From Labrys wisconsinensis (lineage in GTDB: Bacteria > Pseudomonadota > Alphaproteobacteria > Rhizobiales > Labraceae): a stretch of 64,000 nt of DNA. Of the stretch, positions 16,742 to 24,539 are shown piece by piece. Under the pieces are notes generated by a model that saw nothing but the letters and a program-made list of their open reading frames with translations, was not told the DNA's origin and did not search any database. The translations under genes and the position numbers were made by a program. The first letter of the stretch is position 1. Each line of letters opens with the position of its first letter. The stretch is from the NCBI RefSeq assembly GCF_030814995.1, contig NZ_JAUSVX010000010.1, positions 62,001-126,000 of the forward strand, given 5' to 3'.

Positions 16742-17644
16742 ATGTCTGCCTCGCCGACATCGCAGCCCGATCGACACGGCCGCCTCGCCACGGTCACGGT
16801 CGAGGGCCGACGCCGCTACGGCCTCGTCGCCGAGCGCGGCTTCGTCGACCTCTCCACCCGGTTCGGCAGCGCCTGGCCGAGCCTGCGCGAGGCGATCGAG
16901 GCGGGCGCGCTGCGCCGGCTCGTCGAGGAGGCGCAGGGCCTGCCGGCGGACGTTCCGCTCGAGGCGCTGCGCTTCGAGATCCCGGTTTCCGCCCCGGAGA
17001 AGATCATCTGCGTCGGCGTCAACTATCCCGACCGCAACGAGGAATATCGCGACGGCCAGGCCGCGCCCGCCAACCCTTCCCTGTTCGTGCGCTTTGCCCG
17101 CTCCTTCATCGGTCACGGCACGCCGCTGACGCGCCCGCGCGTCTCCCACCAGCTCGACTACGAGGGCGAGGTCGTCCTCGTCATCGGCAAGGCCGGGCGC
17201 CACATCGCCGAGCGCGACGCCCTCGATCATATCGCTGCGGTGACGCTCGCCGACGAAGGCACCGTCCGCGACTGGGTGCGGCACGCCAAGTTCAACGTCA
17301 CCCAGGGCAAGAATTTCGACGGCACCGGCGCGATCGGCCCCTGGCTGGTGCCCTTCGTGGAGGAAGGGCAGATCGCCGACATCCGCCTGACCACGCGCGT
17401 CAACGGCGAGACGCGGCAGGACGACCGGACCAGCCGGATGACCTTCGGCTTTCGCAGGCTCATCGCCTATATCTCGACCTTCACCACGCTGGTGCCCGGC
17501 GACATCATCCTCACCGGCACGCCCACCGGCGCCGGCGCGCGCTTCGAGCCGCCGCGCTGGCTCGTGCCCGGCGACGTGGTCGAGGTCGAGGCCGAAGGCA
17601 TCGGCCGCCTCACCAACGGTGTGATCGATGAAGGAGCGCCGTGA
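16742..17644 (+). CDS. hpaG: Fumarylacetoacetate hydrolase family enzyme (HpaG-type decarboxylase/isomerase)
   Basis: A 300-residue FAH-fold enzyme. The core starts at about residue 85 (KIICVGVNYPDRNEEY) and has the metal-binding LDYEGEVVLVIGK acidic residues, VTLADEGTVRDWV, NFDGTGAIGPW and ILTGTPTGAGA. In the homoprotocatechuate pathway this fold decarboxylates 5-oxopent-3-ene-1,2,5-tricarboxylate and/or isomerises the product. Position between hpaD and hpaH supports this. E. coli has a tandem-domain HpaG; here a single-domain version occurs. The stop overlaps the hpaH start. Confidence 0.85.
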   Translation: MSASPTSQPDRHGRLATVTVEGRRRYGLVAERGFVDLSTRFGSAWPSLREAIEAGALRRLVEEAQGLPADVPLEALRFEIPVSAPEKIICVGVNYPDRNEEYRDGQAAPANPSLFVRFARSFIGHGTPLTRPRVSHQLDYEGEVVLVIGKAGRHIAERDALDHIAAVTLADEGTVRDWVRHAKFNVTQGKNFDGTGAIGPWLVPFVEEGQIADIRLTTRVNGETRQDDRTSRMTFGFRRLIAYISTFTTLVPGDIILTGTPTGAGARFEPPRWLVPGDVVEVEAEGIGRLTNGVIDEGAP

Positions 17645-18447
17645 TGCTCAGCCCCGACGAGATCGAGGACGCCGCACGGCGCCTGCAGGAGGCCGAGCGG
17701 ACGCGGCGGCAGATCGACCTGCTCAGCCTGGAATTTCCCGCGGCGACGATGGACGATGCCTATGCCGTCCAGGCCGCGCTCATCCGCCGCAAGCTCGCCG
17801 CCGGGCGCCGCACGCGCGGCTGGAAGATCGGCCTGACCTCGCGGGCCATGCAGTCGGCCCTTTCCATCGACATTCCCGATTCCGGCGTGCTGCTCGACGA
17901 CATGGTCTTTGCCGACAGCGCCACCATCCCGCCCGACCGTTTCATCCAGCCGCGCGTCGAGGCCGAGATCGCCTTCGTCATGAAGGCCCCGCTCGCCGGC
18001 CCCGACGTGACCATCTTCGACGTGCTCAACGCCACCGACTACATCGCGCCGGCCCTGGAGATCCTGGACACGCGCATCCGCCGCACCGATCCCGCGACCG
18101 GCAGGACGCGCACCGTCTTCGACACCATCGCCGACAATGCCGCCAATGCCGGCATCGTCATGGGCGGGCGGCCGCTGCGGCCGCTCGATACGGATATGCG
18201 CTGGATCGGCGCCATCGTCTCGCGCAACGGCGTGGTCGAGGAGACGGGCCTGGGCGCGGGCGTGCTCAACCACCCGGCAACGGGCGTGGCCTGGCTTGCC
18301 AACCGCCTCGCCCGCTACGGCTCGGCCATCGCCGCCGGCGAGATCGTGCTCTCCGGCTCCTTCATCCGCCCGGTCGAAGCCCGCCACGGCGACACGATCG
18401 TCGCCGATTTCGGGCCGTTCGGCACGGTCAGCGTCTATTTCGGCTGA
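17644..18447 (+). CDS. hpaH: 2-oxo-hept-4-ene-1,7-dioate hydratase
   Basis: A 267-residue hydratase, the same length as E. coli HpaH, adding water to 2-oxo-hept-4-ene-1,7-dioate. [28 protein letters not shown] with metal-binding acidic residues, [28 protein letters not shown] and a tail with [15 protein letters not shown] match the family. The ATG at 17644 is favoured over the GTG at 17641 by spacing to GGAG. It is the last hpa gene here: no HpaI-type aldolase follows, so the final cleavage to succinate semialdehyde and pyruvate must be encoded elsewhere. Confidence 0.92.
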   Translation: MLSPDEIEDAARRLQEAERTRRQIDLLSLEFPAATMDDAYAVQAALIRRKLAAGRRTRGWKIGLTSRAMQSALSIDIPDSGVLLDDMVFADSATIPPDRFIQPRVEAEIAFVMKAPLAGPDVTIFDVLNATDYIAPALEILDTRIRRTDPATGRTRTVFDTIADNAANAGIVMGGRPLRPLDTDMRWIGAIVSRNGVVEETGLGAGVLNHPATGVAWLANRLARYGSAIAAGEIVLSGSFIRPVEARHGDTIVADFGPFGTVSVYFG

Positions 18448-18851
18448 GACGGAGCGATGCCGGCGCCGGCGGACCGCGCGACGAACGGGCACTCGGCGCA
18501 GCACTTCGACGCAGCCGACGGAGCGGAAGACACGGAGATCGACGAGATCTTCAAATGACCACACGCGCAAAGCGATTGACGATAAAGTTCAAACGCCCGC
18601 GTTGCATGTATCGAGCGTGTCGATCGTAGTATGATAGGTGTGCACCAAGACGTCGTCCGAAGACGAGTGAGCGGTTCGTCATGGCCGGGCTCGTCCCGGC
18701 CATCCACGCGAACGCGACGTCAACCTGTGTTCGCGTGGATGGCCGGATCAAGTCCGGCCATGACGGCGGAGAGCGCAGCGCGCTTATCGGAGGACGCCCA
18801 CTCCAAGGCGCGGCGTCCGCTGTTTGGGTGGGGGAGGAGCGGAGGCGATCC
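18448..18851. other. 404-base region between hpaH and the AraC-type gene
   Basis: No gene is supported. It holds the cruciform-like repeat at 18677-18765 and presumably the promoter of the AraC-type gene just upstream of its GGAGG. An open frame starts inside the repeat and runs into the regulator; it is treated as an artefact of the repeat. No strong terminator is visible after hpaH. Confidence 0.5.
18677..18765. repeat. Long nested inverted repeat of a type common in Hyphomicrobiales
   Basis: An 89-base element with nested arms: CGTCATGGCCGG at the left end pairs with CCGGCCATGACG at the right end, and CCGGCCATCCACGCGAAC pairs with GTTCGCGTGGATGGCCGG. Each side can also fold by itself. In translation it gives MAGLVPAIHA, a signature seen in spurious open frames of related genomes. 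Possibly a terminator for hpaH or a mobile palindromic unit. Confidence 0.8.
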
Positions 18852-19784
18852 ATGGCACAGACCTACTCCACGATCGGCCTCGCCAAGCCCGATGTCGAGC
18901 CGTACTGGCAGGACGTCGTCTGCAGGACTTACGTTCCGATCGGCTGTCATGTCGAGAACGGATCGGATTTCCGCGGGACGGTGCACTACAAACCGATGGG
19001 GCAGGTGGAGCTCACGCAAATCTCGGCGCAGGCCGCTCGGTATGACCGGACGCCGACCGAGATCCGCCGTGACGACATCGATGACTATCTGGTGTGCCTG
19101 GTGACCACCGGAAGCAAGCAACTCGCCCAGTCCGGGCGTGCAACGCCCATCCGCCCCGGCGAGCTGTGCATGTTCGACACCGCCAGGCCCTATGTCGTCG
19201 GCGCCCCCGAGCAGTATGACGCAATCCTGCTGAAGATTCCGCGCCTGGAGTTGAATTCGAGACTTCCTGCGGCCGAACGGCTGTCAGCCATGCGCGTGGC
19301 GTCGGATGGCCCCTATGCGCGCCTGGCGGCGGCGATGCTCAGGTCGACGGCGGACATTCTTCTGGATGACGCCGAGCAGGCGCACAGGCTGGTCCCCTCC
19401 CTGATCGACCTCGTCGCGCTCGCCTTCGACGAGTCCTTCGTCGGACTGGATCAGGGCCAGCCGCGCTATACGCGCATCGTCGAACGGGCCGAGGCCGTCA
19501 TCAGGGAGCGGCTTTTCGATGAAGACTTCGACGCTTCGATGATCCCGGCCGAAATCGGCGTCTCGCCGCGGACGCTGTGCCGGGCGCTCGCCCAGCAAGG
19601 CATCACGCCGGCCAAATGGATATGGCAAAAGCGACTCGATGCGGCCCGCGACATGCTGGTCGCCAGACGAGGCATGTCCGTGTCGGAAGTGGCGATCACC
19701 TGCGGGTTCAGCGATTTTTCTCACTTCAGCCGGGCGTTCAAACGACGATTCACGGTCTCGCCCAGCGCCTTCGTCTCGAAATAG
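18852..19784 (+). CDS. AraC-family transcriptional regulator (FeaR-like sensor domain)
   Basis: A 310-residue regulator. About residues 30-190 form an AraC-binding-like domain (TPTEIRRDDIDDYLVCLVTTG, then RPGELCMFDTARPYVV), as in FeaR and related proteins controlling aromatic or amine catabolism. The last 100 residues carry two helix-turn-helix motifs (ASMIPAEIGVSPRTLCRALAQ; SVSEVAITCGFSDFSHFSRAF). The ATG at 18852 with a GGAGG ribosome site is chosen over an in-frame ATG inside the upstream repeat. It stands alone; the convergent SnoaL-like gene and the Old Yellow Enzyme genes are possible targets. The effector is unknown. Confidence 0.82.
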   Translation: MAQTYSTIGLAKPDVEPYWQDVVCRTYVPIGCHVENGSDFRGTVHYKPMGQVELTQISAQAARYDRTPTEIRRDDIDDYLVCLVTTGSKQLAQSGRATPIRPGELCMFDTARPYVVGAPEQYDAILLKIPRLELNSRLPAAERLSAMRVASDGPYARLAAAMLRSTADILLDDAEQAHRLVPSLIDLVALAFDESFVGLDQGQPRYTRIVERAEAVIRERLFDEDFDASMIPAEIGVSPRTLCRALAQQGITPAKWIWQKRLDAARDMLVARRGMSVSEVAITCGFSDFSHFSRAFKRRFTVSPSAFVSK

Positions 19785-19819
19785 CGGAGCTTTCGTCCTG
19801 ACGTCACAAGGAACCGGGC

Positions 19820-20242
19820 TCAGAATGGGCCGTCGAGCACGGCGTCGAGCCGGCTCATGCGCCATGTCTCGCCCTGCTTGACCAGATCAGCCGCATAGGT
19901 GCCACCGGTCACCAGGCGGCTCGTTCCGTTCTCCGTGCTGGTCAGATCGAGATAGCAGCGCACGCTCGCGGTCGTGGCGCTCTGCTTCTCGAAGAGGAAG
20001 CTGCCGATATTGTGGCGCCGCTGGTCGGTCTGGGCCCGCCGGATCGACGCAAGGACGGCGACGATCTCGTCCCTGCCCCGCATGGGCCCCCAGGCGATGC
20101 TCGTGCCGGTCACGACGCCGCCGCTCGTGGCGTCTTCGGTGAAGGCTTCGCCCAGGAGAGCGAAGTCCGCCGTATCGAAGCCCCAGGCGTACCTGGCGAT
20201 CGCGTCCTGGATCAACTGCCGGTCGGCCGCATTGTGAGACAT
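19820..20242 (-). CDS. SnoaL-like / NTF2-fold protein
   Basis: A 140-residue single-domain protein of the nuclear transport factor 2 fold. RQLIQDAIARYAWGFDTADF and GRDEIVAVLASIRRAQTDQRRHNIGSF, then a Tyr/Leu beta sheet (SVRCYLDLTSTENG) and TWRMSRLDAV at the end are typical of SnoaL-like enzymes. Members act as hydratases, isomerases or accessory parts of ring-hydroxylating systems; the function here is open. GAGGAG precedes the ATG. It follows the Old Yellow Enzyme gene (64 bases), with a GC-rich hairpin (20273-20300) between, so it may be the second gene of that unit. Confidence 0.7.
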   Translation of the reverse strand: MSHNAADRQLIQDAIARYAWGFDTADFALLGEAFTEDATSGGVVTGTSIAWGPMRGRDEIVAVLASIRRAQTDQRRHNIGSFLFEKQSATTASVRCYLDLTSTENGTSRLVTGGTYAADLVKQGETWRMSRLDAVLDGPF

Positions 20243-20306
20243 CGGGCGCTCCTCGATGGAACAGGTCTTCATCCCGGCGCGTCCGTCGCGCCGCGCCGGG
20301 AAGCGC

Positions 20307-21401
20307 TCACGCGAGAAAGGGGTAGTCGGTGTAGCCGAGCGCTCCCGTCGCGTACCAGCCCTCGCGCCGCGGCTCGACGATCTCGGCCGAACGGGCGATC
20401 CGGGCGACGAGGTCGGGATTGGCGAGGAAGGCCCGGCCGAACGTGATCGCCTGCGCCTCGCCGGTGGCGAGCAGCTCGGCGCCTTGGGCAATGGTGAGGC
20501 CGCCGTTGGCGACGAGCGGTCCGCCGTAGTTCGGGCGCAGCGCGGCCAGAATGAGCTCGAGCTTCGAATTGCCGAACCAGCCATCCATGTCGGCAAAGTG
20601 GAGATAGCCGGCCTCCGCCTGGTCCAGCCTGCGCGCGAGATCGCCATATGTGGCGGAAGGGTCGGGGTCCCGCGTGTTGTTGTAGCTCGCATACGGCGAT
20701 ACCCGAACGCCGATGCGGCCGCGCGGGAGTTCCGACGCGATGGCCTCGAACACGTCCATGACGAAGCGGGCGCGGTTCTCCACGCTGCCGCCATAGGCAT
20801 CCTCGCGCCGGTTGAGGGTGGGTGACAGGAATTGATGCGGCAGGTAGCCGTTTGCGGCATGGATCTCGACGCCGTCGAAGCCGGCGGCCCTGGCGTTGGT
20901 CGCCGCGCGCGCATAGTCGGCAACCGTCCGCGCAATATCGTCCGCGGTCATCGCCCGCGACGGCGTGGCGGCGATCTTGACATAGGGCCCCCGGCTCAAG
21001 AGGCCATAGGTATCGAGGGCGGCAAGATCGTCGTTCACGCCGCTCGGCGACAAGGGCTGGCGCCCACCGAGGAGGCCAGCAGCGCCGATCCGGCCGCAAT
21101 GCCACAATTGGCAGAAGATGCGGCCGCCCTCGTCGTGAACCGCCTCCGTCACCGGCTTCCAGGCCTCGACCTGCTCGGAGGTGAAAATGCCCGGCGCCCG
21201 ATCGAAGCCGCAGGTGTCGTCGTTGACGTAGGTGCCCTCGCTGATGATCAGGCCCGCGGTCGCGCGTTGGCGGTAATATTCGGCCATGAGCCCGATCGGC
21301 ACGGCGTCCGACGTGGCGCGAGCCCGGGTCAACGCCGGCATCCAGACCCGGTTCGCGAATTCCAGGTCGCCGATCCGCAGTGAATCGAAATAGCTCGCCA
21401 T
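20307..21401 (-). CDS. Old Yellow Enzyme-family NADH:flavin oxidoreductase (NemA-like)
   Basis: A 364-residue FMN-dependent TIM barrel. RVWMPALTRARA, the FMN-binding CQLWHCGR, substrate-binding HAANGYLPHQFLSP, the Arg region RIGVRVSPY and the closing ITFGRAFLANPDLVARI follow the order of classical ene-reductases (NemA, morphinone reductase). Such enzymes reduce activated C=C bonds, nitro groups or quinones with NAD(P)H. A second, different OYE-fold gene is divergent at 21770. The start at 21401 (MASYFDS) fits family N-termini. No regulator is adjacent except the AraC-type gene. Confidence 0.87.
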   Translation of the reverse strand: MASYFDSLRIGDLEFANRVWMPALTRARATSDAVPIGLMAEYYRQRATAGLIISEGTYVNDDTCGFDRAPGIFTSEQVEAWKPVTEAVHDEGGRIFCQLWHCGRIGAAGLLGGRQPLSPSGVNDDLAALDTYGLLSRGPYVKIAATPSRAMTADDIARTVADYARAATNARAAGFDGVEIHAANGYLPHQFLSPTLNRREDAYGGSVENRARFVMDVFEAIASELPRGRIGVRVSPYASYNNTRDPDPSATYGDLARRLDQAEAGYLHFADMDGWFGNSKLELILAALRPNYGGPLVANGGLTIAQGAELLATGEAQAITFGRAFLANPDLVARIARSAEIVEPRREGWYATGALGYTDYPFLA

Positions 21402-21769
21402 ACCTCTGCTCCAGGTCGAACGCATCGACCACATGGTCGCTGGCTCGGGGCGCCTTCGGTGTCAGGCCGTCGACACGGGGCTTACGTCCGCAACCTAGCC
21501 GGGCGGATCGGATCGAGCTTGACCGACCCGGCCAACCGTATGACTGGGAATGCCAATCTCGGGGAGGCAAACGGCAAGGCCCGCACGGCGGGCGCCGCGA
21601 CGGCAGGACGCCGTCGCTCCCGGCGACAGTCCGGTTTGGCGATCGTGTCCCAGCATTTGGCATGCTCGGACCAGCGGACGATCGCTCCTGCAGGCAAGAT
21701 GGCCCAGGCAATGCAGATGCGTCGGTCCGGTTGCCGGCCGCATTCCATCGGTTTCAAAGGTCAAGGAAC
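21402..21769. other. 368-base divergent region between two OYE-family genes
   Basis: No gene is supported: frames that are open through it lack ribosome sites and continue as extensions of the neighbouring genes. It must contain the two promoters. No palindrome of note was found. Confidence 0.4.
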
Positions 21770-22816
21770 ATGGTCAGCCAGGTCTTCACGCCGTTCACCC
21801 TGCGCGGCATGACGCTGCGCAACCGCATCGTCATGTCGCCGATGCTGATGTATCGCGGCCAGGACGACGGCATGCTCAACGAGCATCTCTACGTCCATTA
21901 TGCAGCCCGCGCGCTCGGCGGTGTCGCCATGATCGGGACGGAAGTGCTCGCGGTCGAGCCGCGGGGGCGGATCAGCGCCAGGGATCTCGGCCTCTGGAGC
22001 GACGACCAGGCCAGGGGGCTCCAGCGCCTCGTCGATTTCGTGCAGTCCTGCGGCGTGAGGATCTTCGCCCAGCTGGCTCATGCCGGACGCAAATCCCATC
22101 TCGCTGAGACCGCCATCGGCCCATCGGCCATCGCCTATGACGACACGCTCGGCCCCCCCAGCGAGGCAACGCTCGCGGATATCCGGGAGGTGATCGACAA
22201 GTTTCGTTTAGCGGCGATGCGCGCCGCGGCAGCAGGCTTCGACGCCCTGGAGATCCACGCCGCCAACGGCTACCTCCTGCACGAATTCCTGGCGCCCGTC
22301 GCCAACGCCCGCAGCGACCGCTATGGCGGCTCGCTGGAAAACCGCATGCGCCTGCCGCTGGAAGTGGTCGAGGCGGTCCGCTCGGTCTGGCCCGACGAGA
22401 AGCCTTTGCTCTATCGCATCTGCGCCGCGGATTTCGGCACGAACGGAGTGAGCGAGGAAGACTCCGACGCGCTGGCGCTCGAGCTCGCCAGCCGCGGCGT
22501 CGATCTGATCGACGTGCAGGCCGGCAATATCCTGCCCGGCTTCGCCGGGACCGTCTATCCCGGATACCAGACGCCCTATGCCGATCGGCTCAGGAAGGTC
22601 TCGGGGCTGCCCACCGCGACCACGGGCTCGATTGCCGCGATCGATCTCGCCGAAGAAATCGTCGGCAGCGGGCGGGCCGACCTGATCTTCATGGGGCGCA
22701 CCCTGCTGCGTGATCCCTTCTGGCCGATCCGCGCGGCCAGGGAGGCGGGCGCCGAGCTGGAGCTTCCGATCGCCACCTATGCCCGGGCGACCGGACCGTT
22801 CGAGCGCGGCTTCTGA
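21770..22816 (+). CDS. Old Yellow Enzyme-family flavin oxidoreductase (YqjM/dienoyl-CoA-reductase-like branch)
   Basis: A 348-residue FMN-binding TIM barrel. TPFTLRGMTLRNRIVMSPM at the N-terminus, FAQLAHAGRKS, EIHAANGYLLHEFLAPVAN and SDRYGGSLENRMRLPLEVV are hallmark blocks; MGRTLLRDPFWPIRAA closes the FMN phosphate site. The SPM and AHAGRKS patterns place it in the YqjM-like (class III) branch, distinct from the NemA-like neighbour. AAGGAAC precedes the ATG. It converges on the GMC gene with an 18-base gap. Substrate unknown; enone reduction in aromatic or terpenoid breakdown is possible. Confidence 0.85.
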   Translation: MVSQVFTPFTLRGMTLRNRIVMSPMLMYRGQDDGMLNEHLYVHYAARALGGVAMIGTEVLAVEPRGRISARDLGLWSDDQARGLQRLVDFVQSCGVRIFAQLAHAGRKSHLAETAIGPSAIAYDDTLGPPSEATLADIREVIDKFRLAAMRAAAAGFDALEIHAANGYLLHEFLAPVANARSDRYGGSLENRMRLPLEVVEAVRSVWPDEKPLLYRICAADFGTNGVSEEDSDALALELASRGVDLIDVQAGNILPGFAGTVYPGYQTPYADRLRKVSGLPTATTGSIAAIDLAEEIVGSGRADLIFMGRTLLRDPFWPIRAAREAGAELELPIATYARATGPFERGF

Positions 22817-22833
22817 CCGCGGGCCCGGCCCCT

Positions 22834-24492
22834 TCAGGCTCTTTCCACCTCCCGAGCCGGCAGCGGTCGAGCGGCTGCGAGGCCGCGGATCAGGTCCGCG
22901 GCCTTCTCCGCGATCATGACGATCGGCGCGGTGGTGTTGCCGCGCACGACCTTCGGCATGACCGACCCGTCGACGACCCGCAGGCCGTCGACGCCGCGCA
23001 GCTTCAAGCTCAGGTCCACTGCAGACTCCGGTCCCGGCCCCATGGCGCAGGTCGAGGTCGGATGAAGCGCGGTCTTCGCGGCCGACAGGACATAGTCGGT
23101 CAGCTCGGCCCGGGATGCGCCGATCTTCGGCCCGGGCAGCACCTCGCCGGCCATGTAGCGCGCAAGCGAGGGCGCCGCGATGATGCGACGGGACAGCACG
23201 ATGCCGTTGACGAGGTTCTCGACGTCCGTCTCGTGCAGAAAATTCCCCCGGACGACCGGCATGTCGGCCGGATCAGTGCTCCGCAACGTGACCGTGCCCC
23301 GCGAATGGCAGGTCAGGCACAGCGGGGCGAGCGAGAAGCGGTGCTCCTGGGGCGGGACCTCGCCCCAGGCCGCCGAGGATGCGGCAAAGGCATTGAGCTG
23401 GATGTCGGGACGGCCGTCGCCGTCGAGATCGAAGAAGCCGCCGGCCTCGACGACGTTGGAGGCAAGCTGGCCGCTGCGGAACAGCGCCCACTGCAGGCCG
23501 TTGAGCGCGCCCTTCAACCCGCGATCCTGCCCGAGGAGACCGATCGGCGCCGCGAGGGCGGCGTCGACCGGCACGAGAAAATGGTCCTGATAATTGGTGC
23601 CGATCGCCGGAGCGTCATGGACGACGGCAATGCCGTGCTGCCGGAGCGTGGCGGCGGGCCCCACGCCCGAGAGCATCAATATCTTGGGCGTCATGAAGGA
23701 GCCGGCGCTGAGGATGATTTCGCGCCGCGCCCGGAAGACCTGCTCCGAGCCGTCGTTGCGGAGGATGGCGACCCCGACGGCGCGCCGCCCGTCGAACAGC
23801 ACGCGCCGGACGAGCGACCCGGTCCGGACGGACACATTGCCGCGCTTCAGAGCCGGCGCGAGGAAGCTGCGCGACGTGCTCGACCGCTCGCCCCGATAGC
23901 TCATGACCTGGTAGAAGCCGACGCCGTCCTGATGCTCGCCGTTGAAGTCGTGGTTGAACGCGATCGGTGCGTTCTTGCCCGGCAGCTCCACCTCCTGCGC
24001 GGCGCGCACGAACGCCTCGGTCAGGACATGCCGATGGGCACCGTCGGAAACCCGCATCGGACCGTCGGTGCCGTGATATCGCCCGGCGAGATGGGCGTTG
24101 TTCTCGGCCTTGCGGAAATAGGGCAGGACCTCTTCGTAGGACCATCCCTTGCAACCGGCCGCCGCCCAGTCGTCATAGTCCCGTGCCTGTCCCCGGACGT
24201 AGCACATGGCGTTGACGGACGTCCCCCCGCCGAGCGTCCTCCCCTGAAGCAGCGGGAAGCGATTGCCTCTCGCGCCGGGCTCCGGCTCGGTATGGAAGAG
24301 GAACGTGCGCTTCGTGCCATGGGTCTTGAAGAAACCGCCGGTCGCGCGAATGAAGATGCTCTTGTCGTGGGGCCCCTCCTCCAGGAGAAGCACCGTCACT
24401 CCCTGGTCTTCGCCGAGGCGCGAAGCCACGACACAGCCCGCGGCGCCCGCTCCGACGACGATATAGTCGAACTCTTCTAAATCTGCGCTCAC
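22834..24492 (-). CDS. GMC-family choline-dehydrogenase-like oxidoreductase
   Basis: A 552-residue FAD flavoprotein. VVGAGAAGCVVASRL (about residues 11-25) binds ADP, LLEEGPHDKS follows, and GGTSVNAMCYVRGQARDYDDW is the GMC signature 1 region. The active-site segment TALHPTSTCAMG carries the catalytic His and GNTTAPIVMIAEKAADLI ends the domain. It oxidises a primary or secondary alcohol or sugar. The GTG at 24492 has GGAGG upstream. It is the last gene of the operon of the single-chain ABC importer (48-base gap), so it likely oxidises the imported compound. No partner subunit or cysteine cluster is seen, unlike the GMC gene at 4027. Confidence 0.85.
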   Translation of the reverse strand: MSADLEEFDYIVVGAGAAGCVVASRLGEDQGVTVLLLEEGPHDKSIFIRATGGFFKTHGTKRTFLFHTEPEPGARGNRFPLLQGRTLGGGTSVNAMCYVRGQARDYDDWAAAGCKGWSYEEVLPYFRKAENNAHLAGRYHGTDGPMRVSDGAHRHVLTEAFVRAAQEVELPGKNAPIAFNHDFNGEHQDGVGFYQVMSYRGERSSTSRSFLAPALKRGNVSVRTGSLVRRVLFDGRRAVGVAILRNDGSEQVFRARREIILSAGSFMTPKILMLSGVGPAATLRQHGIAVVHDAPAIGTNYQDHFLVPVDAALAAPIGLLGQDRGLKGALNGLQWALFRSGQLASNVVEAGGFFDLDGDGRPDIQLNAFAASSAAWGEVPPQEHRFSLAPLCLTCHSRGTVTLRSTDPADMPVVRGNFLHETDVENLVNGIVLSRRIIAAPSLARYMAGEVLPGPKIGASRAELTDYVLSAAKTALHPTSTCAMGPGPESAVDLSLKLRGVDGLRVVDGSVMPKVVRGNTTAPIVMIAEKAADLIRGLAAARPLPAREVERA

Positions 24493-24539
24493 CTGATCCT
24501 CCCATGTCCTCGGTCTTTGCGACGCGCCGGCCGTGGCCG

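Noticed and set aside
13934-17284. A 1116-codon open frame antisense to hpaF-hpaG
   Set aside because: It mirrors the hpa genes in a GC-rich genome, where the opposite frame lacks stops. The translation is Arg/Gly/Ala/Asp-rich without any fold or motif, while the sense strand encodes recognisable enzymes.
14503-17631. A long plus-strand frame overlapping hpaE, hpaD and hpaG out of frame
   Set aside because: Runs across the gene boundaries with an Arg-rich translation. The real genes have motifs and ribosome sites.
18681-18851. N-terminal extension of the AraC-type regulator to an ATG in the repeat
   Set aside because: The extra residues come from the palindromic element, and GGAGG stands directly before the ATG at 18852.
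20273-20300. Hairpin CCCGGCGCG/CGCGCCGGG between the OYE and SnoaL-like genes as a terminator
   Set aside because: No T-run follows on the transcribed strand, so a terminator call is not supported; it may be a processing or attenuation site.
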